DNA from: Fibrobacter sp.
GTDB taxonomy: Bacteria; Fibrobacterota; Fibrobacteria; Fibrobacterales; Fibrobacteraceae
DNA: 64,000 nucleotides
Reading direction: 5' to 3'
NCBI GenBank assembly: GCA_024398815.1
Contig: JAKSIL010000002.1
Coordinates: 61,778-125,777, forward strand
Shown: one piece after another, positions 35,583-46,201 of the stretch
How positions within the stretch are numbered: the first letter of the stretch is position 1
Layout: the number at the start of each line of letters is the position of its first letter
The notes under the pieces: generated by a model
Told to the model about the DNA's origin: nothing
The model's input: only the letters and a program-made list of their open reading frames with translations
Database searches by the model: none
Translations under genes and position numbers: made by a program

Positions 35583-38579
35583 TTACCCGAACTTGCCGGA
35601 GCGTTGCATCTGCAAAAGTTCATCCATGCCAATCAGTAAAGCGCGAGGCTTGGAGTTGCCGGTACTGCGTCCGCAAATACCGAGACCGTAAAGCTGGTCC
35701 ACAATCTTGCCGGCACGGCTGTAGCCCACGCTAAAGTGGCGCTGCACGGCAGATGTCGAAACGCCGTTCCCGACTTCGATAGCCCACGAGGCTACGTCGA
35801 ACAGCAACTTGTCCAGTTTTTCGCCCATGGCGGCATTGCCTTCGCCATCCTCGCCATCTTCCCCTTCGCCTTCTATTTCGAAGGTTTCGAGCTGCGGATA
35901 GCAAACATTCTGGTCACTGCAGGCATCGGCCAACTTTTCAGCTTCCTCGTCGCTCAAGAAAGCGCCATGCACACGAATCGGATCGGGCGCATTCACGGCC
36001 TTGTACAGCATGTCGCCGCGGCCCAGGAGTTTTTCGGCGCCGGCATGGTCCATAATGGTACGCGCGTCCGTCTGCGAAGCCACCTTGAAACTGATACGAG
36101 TCGGCATGTTCGCCTTGATGTTACCCGTAATCACCTTCACGGAGGGGCGCTGCGTAGCGAGCACCAGGTGGATACCCACGGCACGAGCCTTAGCAGCCAA
36201 ACGGCTCACATGCTTTTCGATTTCCTTGCCGCCCGTCATCATGAGGTCGGCCATTTCGTCGATGACCACCACAATGAACGCCATGCGGTGACTGCGATCT
36301 TCTTCGGGGACTTCTTCGGGCAATTCGCCTGCCTCGAACTTTTCGTTAAAGCCATTCAAGTTACGGACCTTCGCCGCAGCAAGCACTTCGGTACGGCGGT
36401 CCATTTCGTAACACAGCCATTGCAGCGCTTGGATAGCGATTTCGGGCTTTGTAATCACAGGAGCCAAAAGGTGCGGGATGTTTTCGTACATCTTGAGTTC
36501 CACAGCCTTCGGGTCCACGAGAATCATGCGAAGTTCGTCGGGAGTCTTGCTGAAGAGAATGCTCGCCATGAGGGCATTAATGCAAACGGATTTACCGGAA
36601 CCCGTCTGGCCAGCAATCATCAAATGCGGAGCCTTGGCCAAATCCATGGCGAACGGTTCGCCGGAGATGTCCTTGCCAAGCGCCACCATGATTTTTTCGG
36701 AGCTCGGTTTGAACGCTTCGCTCTCGAAAATATCGCGACCGTAGATAATCTGCGACTTGCGATTCGGGATTTCGATACCCACGGCGCCCTTGCCTGGAAT
36801 CGGAGTCAAAATTCGGATGGACGTCGCACGGAGCGCCATGGCGAGGTCGTCTTGCAACGAACTGAATTGGCTCACTTTCACGCCCGGACCCGGTTCCACT
36901 TCAAATCGCGTAATCACCGGACCAGTTTCGCAGCCGACCACCTTGCCCTTCACCTTGAAGTTCTCGAGTTTTTCTTCGAGCATGCGGCCGATTTCATTCA
37001 ATTCTTCTTCGGTGTAATCCGCCGGCTGCGGGTCATGAGTATCCAAAATATCGTCGACCGTCGGAACCTTGTATTCGTCATAATGGACCGTCGGATCGGG
37101 CTGCGGAATGGAGGTCCCGCGGCCTGCGGTCCCTTCGCCGGAGCCGATGACATTTGGCGGTTCGTAATCGCCATCGGGATCCTCGCCCACTTCGTCGGAG
37201 CTCACGATTACAGGGGCGAAAGTATCTTCGTCGGAAGCAGCTTCTCCAGACTCGTAACGCGTCTGCGAATCGAAATCCGCGGATTCATTTTCAGTACCGG
37301 CGGCCATCGTCGCATCGGCGGCGCCAGCCACCTTTGTAACATCGACATTTGCAGCTCCGGTGGCCTTGGCAGCATCGGACGTGGCATCTTCTACGCCACC
37401 TCGCACGGCACCCTTCACGACAATTTTGCTCTTGTGCGCTTTTTCCCAATTCAGCATGTCACGAGCACGACGGATTGCAGAAATCTTGTCATGGATTTCC
37501 TTTATCTGTAATGCGCTCATGTTGCGCCCGTTTTCGCGAAGTTCCTGTTCCAGGCGAAGAATTTCGGGGTCTTCGCGACTGGCGTCGGTAGTGCCTTCGC
37601 TAGCGGATTCTGGAATTGCAGGTTCGCTTGCGCCGGCGACAACCGTGCGATTCTGTTCATCGACATCCTTGGCCAAACCTGGAGGAGCCATGGTTGTCGC
37701 ATCGGGAGCAAAGGGATTTTCGGACAAGTGTATGTTTTCGGACGCACCCGCATTTTCGCTAGCGTTCACGCCCCCCATCCCCATCAGGCCCTTGCGCACC
37801 TTGAACGGCTTGATTTCGGCCTTGTCGCGAATCTTGTAGCCATCGGGCACGGCGTAGATGGTTTCGTCATCCACGAGCATATCCTTGCGGGAATTCGAAA
37901 CCGCAGCATTTTTAGCAGCATTTTTATCGTCAGAAGGTTCCCCAGTCTCGACGTTCTCCTTTTTGCGGAAAAGCCCGACAATCCATTTCATCGTCTTGGC
38001 CATAAAGGCAAAATGCCTCGGCCTAAGCCCGAACGAGAGAACGAGCACCAGCACGAGAATCGCCACCAAGATAAGGAACGGGGCCAAAGCCGAGGCCGTC
38101 CCGAAAACCGATACGAATACAGACTGCATGATGAATTGACCAAGCACGCCACCGTTTGCCGAAAGGACGTCCATCGAAAGCCCAGTTTCGCCGTACGACT
38201 TCAAAGAGAGGAGGCTCGACAAATCGAGAGTCAAAAGCGTGGTACCTACGCAAAAACTGAGCAAACGCCCGCGCAAAGGCTTAAGAGCTATGAACAAGCC
38301 CCACAAAACCAAGGTCAAAGTAAAGAAAATCACAGGCAGGCGCCCGAACACCCCCGTAAACAGGTCCGGAAGCCAGCCTCCAAAAAATGGTCCAAGCCAA
38401 TTGCCTTCGGAGCCACTGTAGACGGAACTTGCACAGCCCAGAAGCAGCACAAAGCCAACAATGGTGACAAACCAACCGGCCATCATTCCAAAAAAGGAGT
38501 CTCCGTTCTGAGCTCCAACGTTATCTTTTGACCTTGTTTTAGACGATTTCTTTGAATTTTTCTTTTTTTGGGCAGCCAA
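35583..38579 (-). CDS. ftsK: DNA translocase FtsK
   Basis: A 998-residue cell-division translocase. Four transmembrane helices (residues ~30-190) anchor it, and a long acidic/Ala-rich linker spans ~200-540. The RecA-like motor carries Walker A AGQTGSGKSVCIN near 640 and Walker B VVVIDEMADLMM near 770. The C-terminal winged-helix gamma domain (~930-995; VQRHFSVGYSRAGKIVDQL) reads chromosomal orientation sequences. The start is TTG, supported by GAGGAG 8 nt upstream. ispE follows. It pumps the terminus region through the septum before division. Confidence 0.96.
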   Translation of the reverse strand: MAAQKKKNSKKSSKTRSKDNVGAQNGDSFFGMMAGWFVTIVGFVLLLGCASSVYSGSEGNWLGPFFGGWLPDLFTGVFGRLPVIFFTLTLVLWGLFIALKPLRGRLLSFCVGTTLLTLDLSSLLSLKSYGETGLSMDVLSANGGVLGQFIMQSVFVSVFGTASALAPFLILVAILVLVLVLSFGLRPRHFAFMAKTMKWIVGLFRKKENVETGEPSDDKNAAKNAAVSNSRKDMLVDDETIYAVPDGYKIRDKAEIKPFKVRKGLMGMGGVNASENAGASENIHLSENPFAPDATTMAPPGLAKDVDEQNRTVVAGASEPAIPESASEGTTDASREDPEILRLEQELRENGRNMSALQIKEIHDKISAIRRARDMLNWEKAHKSKIVVKGAVRGGVEDATSDAAKATGAANVDVTKVAGAADATMAAGTENESADFDSQTRYESGEAASDEDTFAPVIVSSDEVGEDPDGDYEPPNVIGSGEGTAGRGTSIPQPDPTVHYDEYKVPTVDDILDTHDPQPADYTEEELNEIGRMLEEKLENFKVKGKVVGCETGPVITRFEVEPGPGVKVSQFSSLQDDLAMALRATSIRILTPIPGKGAVGIEIPNRKSQIIYGRDIFESEAFKPSSEKIMVALGKDISGEPFAMDLAKAPHLMIAGQTGSGKSVCINALMASILFSKTPDELRMILVDPKAVELKMYENIPHLLAPVITKPEIAIQALQWLCYEMDRRTEVLAAAKVRNLNGFNEKFEAGELPEEVPEEDRSHRMAFIVVVIDEMADLMMTGGKEIEKHVSRLAAKARAVGIHLVLATQRPSVKVITGNIKANMPTRISFKVASQTDARTIMDHAGAEKLLGRGDMLYKAVNAPDPIRVHGAFLSDEEAEKLADACSDQNVCYPQLETFEIEGEGEDGEDGEGNAAMGEKLDKLLFDVASWAIEVGNGVSTSAVQRHFSVGYSRAGKIVDQLYGLGICGRSTGNSKPRALLIGMDELLQMQRSGKFG

Positions 38580-38628
38580 ATTACGCTCCTCGTTTTTTCA
38601 CATTGGATAATATAGATTATTGTTTTGC

Positions 38629-38634
38629 TATAAT
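38629..38634 (+). promoter_or_regulatory. TATAAT box 6 nt before the CHASE2 cyclase
   Basis: TATAAT, TATGGT, ATG. This is a consensus -10 hexamer at leaderless spacing. Confidence 0.5.
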
Positions 38635-38640
38635 TATGGT

Positions 38641-41600
38641 ATGTCAAAATTTTCGTCGAAAAATCTTGAAAAGAAAAAGATTTCGAAAAAGATTAAAATC
38701 GTCACTGTCGGTTTTCTTGTTTCCATTTGTATCACCTTTTTGATTTTGCTGTTCGGCAACATTCAAAAGCCCTACATAAAAATTGCAAGAACATCAGCGG
38801 AATCCTTCGAATACCTGTTTTACGACAACTTTTTCAAAGTCAGCACAGGAAAAGTCAGCGACAATCATCTCGACAACAATAAAGTCAGCGTCGCCAACAG
38901 CTACGACCCGAACATCCTGATTGTCGATGTGGACGAAGCCTCCTTAAGTAAACTTGGAAACTACAACACATGGGACCGCGACGTCCACGCCAAAGTGGTT
39001 GAGCACCTGAGCCGCGGAGGCGCCTCGGCAGTTGCATTCGATATCATGTTCAAGAGCGCCGACTTTGGCGAAAGAAAGACGGACCAGAGCATGAACATCC
39101 TGAAGCACATTCGCCCGGATCTGCCGTGGGATTCCATCCGACCTGATATCAAAGAACACTACAATTTCGACTCGTTACTTGTAAAAACCATCAAGGACGG
39201 CGGCCACGCCATCACGTGCTTCGAATTCGCCGACTACTCCATGTACAAGCACGAGACCATGTGGCGCCCATTGAGCACAAAAGACCGCGCCGACGAACTT
39301 GGCTACAAGGCCACATTCGCTCTGGACCAGGTCGACAAGCCCGACAACCTGGAATCCAAGGACCTTCTCGACAACATCTTCCCCGAACTGGCCGAAGCTG
39401 GCATGTTCATGGGTTCCGTCAACGCCTACCCCGACGATGACGGTGTCGTACGCAGACTTTCAATGCTTTACAGGTTCCCCAACGTAAATCTCGATTCCGT
39501 GAACATGAATGTCGAAAGCAGAATTTATTCGACACTGGCGCTCATGACGGTCCTGCACCTTTACCACCAGAAGCCCGAAAACGTGGACATCAAGATGGGA
39601 CACTACATAGACGTCGGCAAGCCTTTTGGCGTTTACCGCGACTCCTCGGGCGAAATGCGGACCACGTTCCCCCATTTCAGCTACCCCATGTTCAAGGCCC
39701 TGAAAGAAAAGCTGGAACACTACAGGAACTCGACGAAGGAAGAATTCATCGACATCACCTCGAAAATCGTGGCGACGAAAAACGACGACAGCACATTCTC
39801 GTTTGAACTGTTCGAAGGGCAGATCGTAGCACCGACCGTATCGCAGGCGATTCTTGACCTGGACGAGAGCGTATTCGAAAAGCTCAAGGACGAAGACGAA
39901 ATCCAACTCAGTGAAAACATCACCATCGCAAAGGACGAGGAAGCCGATGGCCGCTACCTCATCACGGACAGCGAAGAAGACGAAGAAGCCATCATCACGC
40001 CGTACATCGCAAGCACCATCAAATACTTCAAGAACCGCATTCTGAACCTCGAGGTCGACAAGCCCGCCCACCTTTCGCTCGACATGGACATTCGTTACGA
40101 CATCGAAGCCAACCAATGGAAATCCAACCTGGTCATCTTGAGCCACGACGTACTCATCGACATTTTGCAGGCGTCCTCAGAGAAAATCGAGAACCTCAAA
40201 CCCGGCGAAGAAATGCGATTCGGCAACGTCAAGCGCATTCCTATCGACGAATACGGACGTTACCAGATTAACTACCAGAGCCGATTCAACACCGACGAAA
40301 CCAACAGAGCCTTCCAGCATGTTTCGTACTACGACGTGCTGTGGAACCGCGTTGACGAAAGTTTCTATCAAGGAAAGACATTCATTTTGGGGTCTGCAGC
40401 ACCCGCCATGTTCGACTTTGTGAACGGTCCTCACGAGGAACACTATCCCGGCGTGCTGGTCCATGCGACCGTTCTCCAGAACATTTTGAACAGCAAGTTC
40501 ATCGTGAATCTCGAAGAGCACTACCAGCAGATTATCGTTTTGCTTCTCGCCCTGATTTGCACGCTTCTCGGTCTTTTCATCAAGAGCTACATATCCATCT
40601 CCATCGCCGTGCTCATGATGACCGGCTACACGTTCTTTGCCTACTACAGCTTTGTAAACGGCATGTACATCGGCATGGCCAAGCAACTGCTCGTCATCTT
40701 GCTCACGACCGTCGCCGCATCCATCGTGCAATTCTACTACGAATCCAAGGAAAAGCGCTTCCTCGGCAACGCATTTAAGCAGTACATCTCTCCGGAACTG
40801 ATCGACGCCATGGTGACCAACGAAATTATGCCGACCCTCGGCGGCGAAAAGTCGAACATCACGGCATACTTCACCGATATCGCAAGCTTCTCTACATTCT
40901 CTGAAAAGATTGGCGACCCGAGCCGCCTCGTGGAACTTCTGAACGAATATCTCACCGCCATGACCGACACGCTCCTTGGGAACAAGGGTACGCTCGACAA
41001 GTACGAAGGCGACGCCATCATCGCATTCTTCGGAGCGCCGATGCCCCTTGAAAACAACGCTCAGAGCGCTTGCGACACCGCAGTCGACATGCAGAACAAG
41101 TTAATGAACCTCCGCAAGAAATGGAAGAGCGAAGGCGACAAATGGCCCAAGGTGGTCCATGATATGCACATGCGCATCGGTATAAACACGGGCGACATCG
41201 TGACCGGAAACATGGGTTCCACCATGCGTAAGAACTACACCATGATGGGTGACGCCGTGAACCTCGCCGCCCGTCTGGAAAGTGCAGCCAAGCAGTACGG
41301 CGCCTACATCCAGATAAGCGAAGACACGCAGAAGCACCTCAGCGAAGGCCGGTTCATATACCGCTCGCTCGACACCATCCGCGTCATCGGTAAAAGCCTC
41401 CCCGTCAAGACTTACGAACTGTTGCAAAAGACCGGCTGCGAAAAGGAATCCGAACTCAAGACACTCGTCGTCATTTGGGAACAGGCGCGCAGGGCGTACC
41501 TCGCCATGGACTGGGACAAGGCCATCGGACTCTTCAACAAGTGCCTCGACTACGAACCGCACCGCCCCGACAGGGACCCCGGAAGCAAGACCTGCCCGAG

Positions 41601-41697
41601 TTTGATTTACATCAAGCGCTGCGAAGCTTACAAAAAGAACCCGCCGGTGGCGCCGGGCGAAGTTTGGGACGGCGTATTCACCGCGACAGAAAAGTAG
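38641..41697 (+). CDS. Adenylate cyclase with CHASE2 sensor
   Basis: A 1018-residue membrane receptor. An N-terminal helix (~20-42) leads into a large periplasmic CHASE2 domain (~60-620; FDIMFKSADFGERK near 135). Three helices (~630-700) follow, then a class III cyclase (~735-910). Cyclase landmarks are AYFTDIASFSTFSE (metal Asp), KYEGDAIIAFFG, RIGINTGDIVTGN and MMGDAVNLAARLE. A ~90-residue C-terminal extension resembles a TPR-like tail. It should make cAMP (or cGMP) in response to a periplasmic signal. The ATG 21 nt downstream of the first in-frame start is chosen because of the box at 38629. Confidence 0.92.
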   Translation: MSKFSSKNLEKKKISKKIKIVTVGFLVSICITFLILLFGNIQKPYIKIARTSAESFEYLFYDNFFKVSTGKVSDNHLDNNKVSVANSYDPNILIVDVDEASLSKLGNYNTWDRDVHAKVVEHLSRGGASAVAFDIMFKSADFGERKTDQSMNILKHIRPDLPWDSIRPDIKEHYNFDSLLVKTIKDGGHAITCFEFADYSMYKHETMWRPLSTKDRADELGYKATFALDQVDKPDNLESKDLLDNIFPELAEAGMFMGSVNAYPDDDGVVRRLSMLYRFPNVNLDSVNMNVESRIYSTLALMTVLHLYHQKPENVDIKMGHYIDVGKPFGVYRDSSGEMRTTFPHFSYPMFKALKEKLEHYRNSTKEEFIDITSKIVATKNDDSTFSFELFEGQIVAPTVSQAILDLDESVFEKLKDEDEIQLSENITIAKDEEADGRYLITDSEEDEEAIITPYIASTIKYFKNRILNLEVDKPAHLSLDMDIRYDIEANQWKSNLVILSHDVLIDILQASSEKIENLKPGEEMRFGNVKRIPIDEYGRYQINYQSRFNTDETNRAFQHVSYYDVLWNRVDESFYQGKTFILGSAAPAMFDFVNGPHEEHYPGVLVHATVLQNILNSKFIVNLEEHYQQIIVLLLALICTLLGLFIKSYISISIAVLMMTGYTFFAYYSFVNGMYIGMAKQLLVILLTTVAASIVQFYYESKEKRFLGNAFKQYISPELIDAMVTNEIMPTLGGEKSNITAYFTDIASFSTFSEKIGDPSRLVELLNEYLTAMTDTLLGNKGTLDKYEGDAIIAFFGAPMPLENNAQSACDTAVDMQNKLMNLRKKWKSEGDKWPKVVHDMHMRIGINTGDIVTGNMGSTMRKNYTMMGDAVNLAARLESAAKQYGAYIQISEDTQKHLSEGRFIYRSLDTIRVIGKSLPVKTYELLQKTGCEKESELKTLVVIWEQARRAYLAMDWDKAIGLFNKCLDYEPHRPDRDPGSKTCPSLIYIKRCEAYKKNPPVAPGEVWDGVFTATEK

Positions 41698-41714
41698 CAG
41701 ACCAGCTACTTTTC
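41689..41714. terminator. Shared hairpin over both stop codons (cyclase / GLUG giant)
   Basis: GAAAAGTAGC-AGACCA-GCTACTTTTC is a perfect 10-bp palindrome covering the TAG of each convergent gene, with T-runs on both strands. Confidence 0.75.
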
Positions 41715-44700
41715 TATGACTTTCTTTCCGTTGTTGTAGAAGGAACCCTTCTGCGTCGGTTTCTGCTTGCCGAGATAGCGGCCGTTCAAGTCGTACCAGC
41801 GGTTATTCAAGGACTTGAATTCGCCTGTGCGTGTATTGAGCGTGCCTACGACAGCCGTCGCGTTCTTTTCGTCGATTACGACCTTCATTTCTTCGGGTAG
41901 ATCGTCAAGGCTAGTCGGAGCGTCGTTTGCAGCAGGCCTAGCGGCAGCAGTTTTGTCGTATTCCAAATATGCACGCATCGGATAGATGTAGGCGCCAGCG
42001 CCAACCTTTGCAAATGTTCCGATAATCGAAGATTCATTGCCTTCCAAGCCGGCAAAGCCGTAAGTTTTGCCAATGCCGGCATCGCCCTTGAGCCAAGTCT
42101 TGTATTCATAAGTGCCGATAAGCTTCCACTGGCCCTTTGTGACGGAATGTTCGCCTGCGGTAGACTTGAACACGCCTCCGTCCGCAAAATTAATGGACGA
42201 AGATTCCTTATCGACTCTTAAAAGATAAGGAGTATTGGCGGCAATGCTACCGGTTTCTTCTTTAGCAGAAACGACCCACTCGCCATTTTTCTTGGAAACG
42301 CCATCGAACGCGAAGAACGTGGCCCCGGCAGGTTTACTCGTCGGAACGAACGGAAGCATTATCGTGGAGTACGCATCGTCCTTGCCGCTAAAGTCAGAGA
42401 ATATGCGCGAGAATGTAATTGGCCCCGTGACCTTGGTTTCGTTTTCGATGTTTACACTTTCTTTCGCAGAGCCATTGACAAGGGCGAACGAACCGTCTTC
42501 CGCAATAAAAATGGCATCCTCGAGTTCATAAAGAGGCTGGGAAACAGCGTCAAAGCCTTTTAAATAAGGGAACTTTTGTACTATGGCATTTTTCTCGTTG
42601 ACCATGGAACCCGCCACCCAAACTTCGCTGGAAAAACCTTCCGGAAGAGTTCCGTTGGTAAACTTTTTCGTCGTAAGCCCGGTTACGCTAGTCGATGGCT
42701 CGGTATCATAATTTTCGCCATACGCATTTCCGAAGAACATATCGGTATTGTAATACGCATATTTAACATCAGTTTCCGTACGGTCTGCACTTCCATTAAT
42801 TCCAATGACACCACCGGCATATTCGTCTTTGCTCGCAGTCACTGTTCCCGTATTGTAAACAGACTCAACAACAGGTATTTTTTCACCACGTGCGTCTTGT
42901 GCTGAACATCCAAGCACACCACCAGCCGCACCCACGCAGCTCACGTCACCTGTGTTATAGGCATTGCGAAGAGCGCCCCCCTCATTTTCACCAATCACTC
43001 CGCCACCGCAGCCATCATTAGTTTGATTTACAGAACCTGTATTGTAAACATTGTTAACTGTACTGAAATAACTATTATACCCAACCACACCGCCGACATT
43101 CTTGGAGCCTTCCACAAGACCAATGTTATAGGCGTTGCTAACAGTGCCGCTAATATTTTCGCCAACCACACCACCAACGATGCCGCTCCCATGGATATAA
43201 GCCGCATTATAGACATTTCTGACGATTCCATTTCTATCATTTATACCAACCACGCCTCCAGCATACGCGCCCTTCAATTCCCCCTTGTTAAAAGAGGCGT
43301 TTTCAACGGTACCGTTATAATTAACCCCGACCACTCCGCCGACATTGTTCTCTCCAGAAACCTTGCCCGTATAGTAAACATTGCTAATTGTACTGGAAAC
43401 CGCACTTCCGACTACACCACCAATACAAAAATCACCTTGGACATAGGAATCGACAACACCGACATTCTTTATAGTGGCATTTTTCACATATCCGAACAAG
43501 CCCATGTAATAGTCATCTTCGCTTAAAGCTGCATCTTCAGGTTTTATTTTTATATAAGCGAACAGGCCGCGAATGGTGTGACCATCGCCATCAAAAATTC
43601 CACTATACTTACCTTCATTCCGAAAAGTAGAACCTTCATTATACCACTCACGTCCTCCAATCGGAGTCCACGATGTAAAACCGTAAGCCGAAAAATCTTT
43701 GGTAATCGCAATGTCCAGTATTTGATCAGGCACGGGCGTATCGCCGTCTGCGCAAGAGTTAAAGCAGATATCCGCAGTCAACTTGCCGTTGATGCCAAAA
43801 TTGCCAGTATTTACAAGTTGCGAGAACCACGTCAATTCCTGAGTTGTGGCTATCTCATAATACATCGTACCTTCGGCATCAGGCTTAGGCATAAAGCCAG
43901 TAAACCTGAGCAGTGTATATGAATCGACATTCTTGAGACCAATGAGTTCATCAAACAGTTCCCCCTTGATTGCAAAGGGTTCGCTTGAGCCAACCGTCCA
44001 AACCGTTTCGTCAAAACCTGGCGGAAGAGCCCTGGTAAGATATACGGCCTCTTTACCCGCTCCTACGGAATTGCATTTTTCGCAAGGGATGTCCTTGTTG
44101 AAATAGGCGTAGCTTACGGAACCGCTATTTCCTCCGGCAACACCACCAACATTTTCTCCTACCGCATCCACAAGACCGGAGTGGTAAACACAGTTTACAC
44201 TCGCCCCATTCTTTCCGACCACGCCACCGACAAAGTCGCCCGTACCGATTACAGAACCTGTATTGTAAACATCGCTAATAGTACCGGAAGCAGCATGTCC
44301 GACCACACCGCCAACATAGTTTGCACCTTTGATATAAGAATCGCCAACACCGACATTCTTTATAGTAGCATTATTCACATATCCGAACAAACCGACGTAA
44401 TCTTCGTCCTTGTTGAAATACAGACCACGAATAAGGAAGCCATTACCATCAAAGGTTCCCGAATATTGTTTTTCGGCAGTTCCAATTTGTAAGAATTGTT
44501 CGAAGCCAAGACTTGAAACATCTTCGTCATCCTCTAAATCAGCAATTTGTTCCGGCACTGTCGCATCATTTTCACCGCAAGCATTCAGGCAGATATTCGA
44601 AGTCAGCTTGCCGTTAGCCGAAGAATTGAAATTCCTCACAATCAGAGAAAAGAACCTAAGATCCGACGGCGAGCTGATTTCGTAGAATTCATTATCCTCC

Positions 44701-46148
44701 GCATCTTTTTTTAATTCCAGCAATGTCACTTCCGGCTGTATTCCAAAATATTTTAAACCAGGCAACTTAATCATGAGATTTCCGTCGCTTAGATAGAGTT
44801 CGCTACCGGGAATCCAGACATCTTCTTCGAAGCCCGACAAAAGTTCAGGTCCAGCGAATTCATCCACGTGGAGTTCGAAATTATCGTCCCCCCGGCCGGA
44901 GCCCACTGACTTAGCGGCAAAAAAATCCTTACTGTAGTAGCTACTCGCAATACTTCCTTTAGTATCCAGCGAGCCAACCAAGCCTCCATGCCCTTCAATT
45001 TTCATATTGGCAACAACGCCGCCTACGCTATAAGAATTTTCAATTTCCCCACTACTCTCACCGGCAATGCCACCAATATACAGCGTTACGACATCAGGTG
45101 TTGTAGACGCAGGCAGTATAGCTATGCTTCCATCGGAGAGCACAACCCCTCCAGAAGCTCTACCGTACAAATACTCTATATTGCCTGTATTATAGGAATT
45201 TAGGATTGAACCTTTATTTACGCCGACGATACCACCGGCAGGAGCTTTGTGGTTAGTAGGACCAACATGTATTGTCCCCGCATTGTAGCAATTTGAAACT
45301 GTTCCAGTGAAAGAACCAACAATACCCCCGGCCTTACCTTTCTGCACAGCAAACACATCGCCAACGTTATAGCTCCCTTGAATTTGAAGAGTTTTCCCCA
45401 CACTAGCAAGATCATTAGTAAATCCCATAATACCACCAACTTCATCAGAAGTCGCCACCACTTTACCCGCATTATGTGAGTTGAAGATTGAACCATTGGA
45501 CCCTGTAATGCCACCGACATAAAAGCCTCCAATTACAGTGCCTGTATTGTAAACATTGACAAATTCGGCTATTCCGCCATCTCCAGCCACGCTACCAACA
45601 TAAGATCGGCCCCGAATATACGAATCAACAATGCCGAGATTTTTAACCGTCGTCGGAAATTCGCTAAGAGCCATCCACGTGAACAATCCCACTTCATTGA
45701 TTAAGGTGTCATTGAAATAGATTCCACGGATAACATGATTGTCGCCATCAAATATTCCAAAATAGGGAACCCCCAGATCTTGAACACTTCTACTATAGCT
45801 AGCCACTCCAATCGGAGTCCACTGGGTAAAACCTAAAACGGCGGGATTTTCGTCGCTCTCAAGACCAGCAATCTGTTCCAGCAAAGGCTTGTCTCCCTCG
45901 CCACAGGCGTTCAAACAGATGTCTTCAGTCAATTTTGCATTGAAGCGAACGCCTCGCTCGCTGTTGTTCACCATACAGGCAAACTTGTACAAATCGTCAG
46001 CTGAGCCAATTTTATAGAAAACTTCCTCGTCAATGGTTTCCGTCTTTAAATCGGGCCATAGACTGCACGGGTCCTCATCTTCGGCGAAGGATAGACTCGC
46101 CATCACGGCAATGGAAACAACCAAACTACAAAAGCACTTTTTCAGCAT
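41706..46148 (-). CDS. Giant secreted GLUG-repeat surface protein
   Basis: A 1480-residue protein with a signal peptide (residues ~1-22, CSLVVSIAVMASLSFA). Three large modules of ~350-450 residues repeat. Each opens with a cysteine-bearing LTxDICLNACGxGD-type segment followed by a SGxFDGxGxxIRGLYF segment and many GLUG motifs (YVGGVVG, SVSNVYNTG). A C-terminal beta domain of ~250 residues ends with a short Lys-rich tail (NNGKKVIEK). The start at 46148 has GGAGG 5 nt upstream; an ATG 12 nt earlier overlaps that site. Likely an adhesin or surface fibre; partner unknown. Confidence 0.87.
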   Translation of the reverse strand: MLKKCFCSLVVSIAVMASLSFAEDEDPCSLWPDLKTETIDEEVFYKIGSADDLYKFACMVNNSERGVRFNAKLTEDICLNACGEGDKPLLEQIAGLESDENPAVLGFTQWTPIGVASYSRSVQDLGVPYFGIFDGDNHVIRGIYFNDTLINEVGLFTWMALSEFPTTVKNLGIVDSYIRGRSYVGSVAGDGGIAEFVNVYNTGTVIGGFYVGGITGSNGSIFNSHNAGKVVATSDEVGGIMGFTNDLASVGKTLQIQGSYNVGDVFAVQKGKAGGIVGSFTGTVSNCYNAGTIHVGPTNHKAPAGGIVGVNKGSILNSYNTGNIEYLYGRASGGVVLSDGSIAILPASTTPDVVTLYIGGIAGESSGEIENSYSVGGVVANMKIEGHGGLVGSLDTKGSIASSYYSKDFFAAKSVGSGRGDDNFELHVDEFAGPELLSGFEEDVWIPGSELYLSDGNLMIKLPGLKYFGIQPEVTLLELKKDAEDNEFYEISSPSDLRFFSLIVRNFNSSANGKLTSNICLNACGENDATVPEQIADLEDDEDVSSLGFEQFLQIGTAEKQYSGTFDGNGFLIRGLYFNKDEDYVGLFGYVNNATIKNVGVGDSYIKGANYVGGVVGHAASGTISDVYNTGSVIGTGDFVGGVVGKNGASVNCVYHSGLVDAVGENVGGVAGGNSGSVSYAYFNKDIPCEKCNSVGAGKEAVYLTRALPPGFDETVWTVGSSEPFAIKGELFDELIGLKNVDSYTLLRFTGFMPKPDAEGTMYYEIATTQELTWFSQLVNTGNFGINGKLTADICFNSCADGDTPVPDQILDIAITKDFSAYGFTSWTPIGGREWYNEGSTFRNEGKYSGIFDGDGHTIRGLFAYIKIKPEDAALSEDDYYMGLFGYVKNATIKNVGVVDSYVQGDFCIGGVVGSAVSSTISNVYYTGKVSGENNVGGVVGVNYNGTVENASFNKGELKGAYAGGVVGINDRNGIVRNVYNAAYIHGSGIVGGVVGENISGTVSNAYNIGLVEGSKNVGGVVGYNSYFSTVNNVYNTGSVNQTNDGCGGGVIGENEGGALRNAYNTGDVSCVGAAGGVLGCSAQDARGEKIPVVESVYNTGTVTASKDEYAGGVIGINGSADRTETDVKYAYYNTDMFFGNAYGENYDTEPSTSVTGLTTKKFTNGTLPEGFSSEVWVAGSMVNEKNAIVQKFPYLKGFDAVSQPLYELEDAIFIAEDGSFALVNGSAKESVNIENETKVTGPITFSRIFSDFSGKDDAYSTIMLPFVPTSKPAGATFFAFDGVSKKNGEWVVSAKEETGSIAANTPYLLRVDKESSSINFADGGVFKSTAGEHSVTKGQWKLIGTYEYKTWLKGDAGIGKTYGFAGLEGNESSIIGTFAKVGAGAYIYPMRAYLEYDKTAAARPAANDAPTSLDDLPEEMKVVIDEKNATAVVGTLNTRTGEFKSLNNRWYDLNGRYLGKQKPTQKGSFYNNGKKVIEK

Positions 46149-46201
46149 GCAAACCTCCATCTTATGATTCGTAATTTAGTAAAACAACGAAATTGTAATC
46201 G

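Noticed and set aside
35736..37511. 591-residue plus-strand frame inside ftsK
   Set aside because: Antisense shadow rich in His and Arg; ftsK on the other strand carries all motor motifs.
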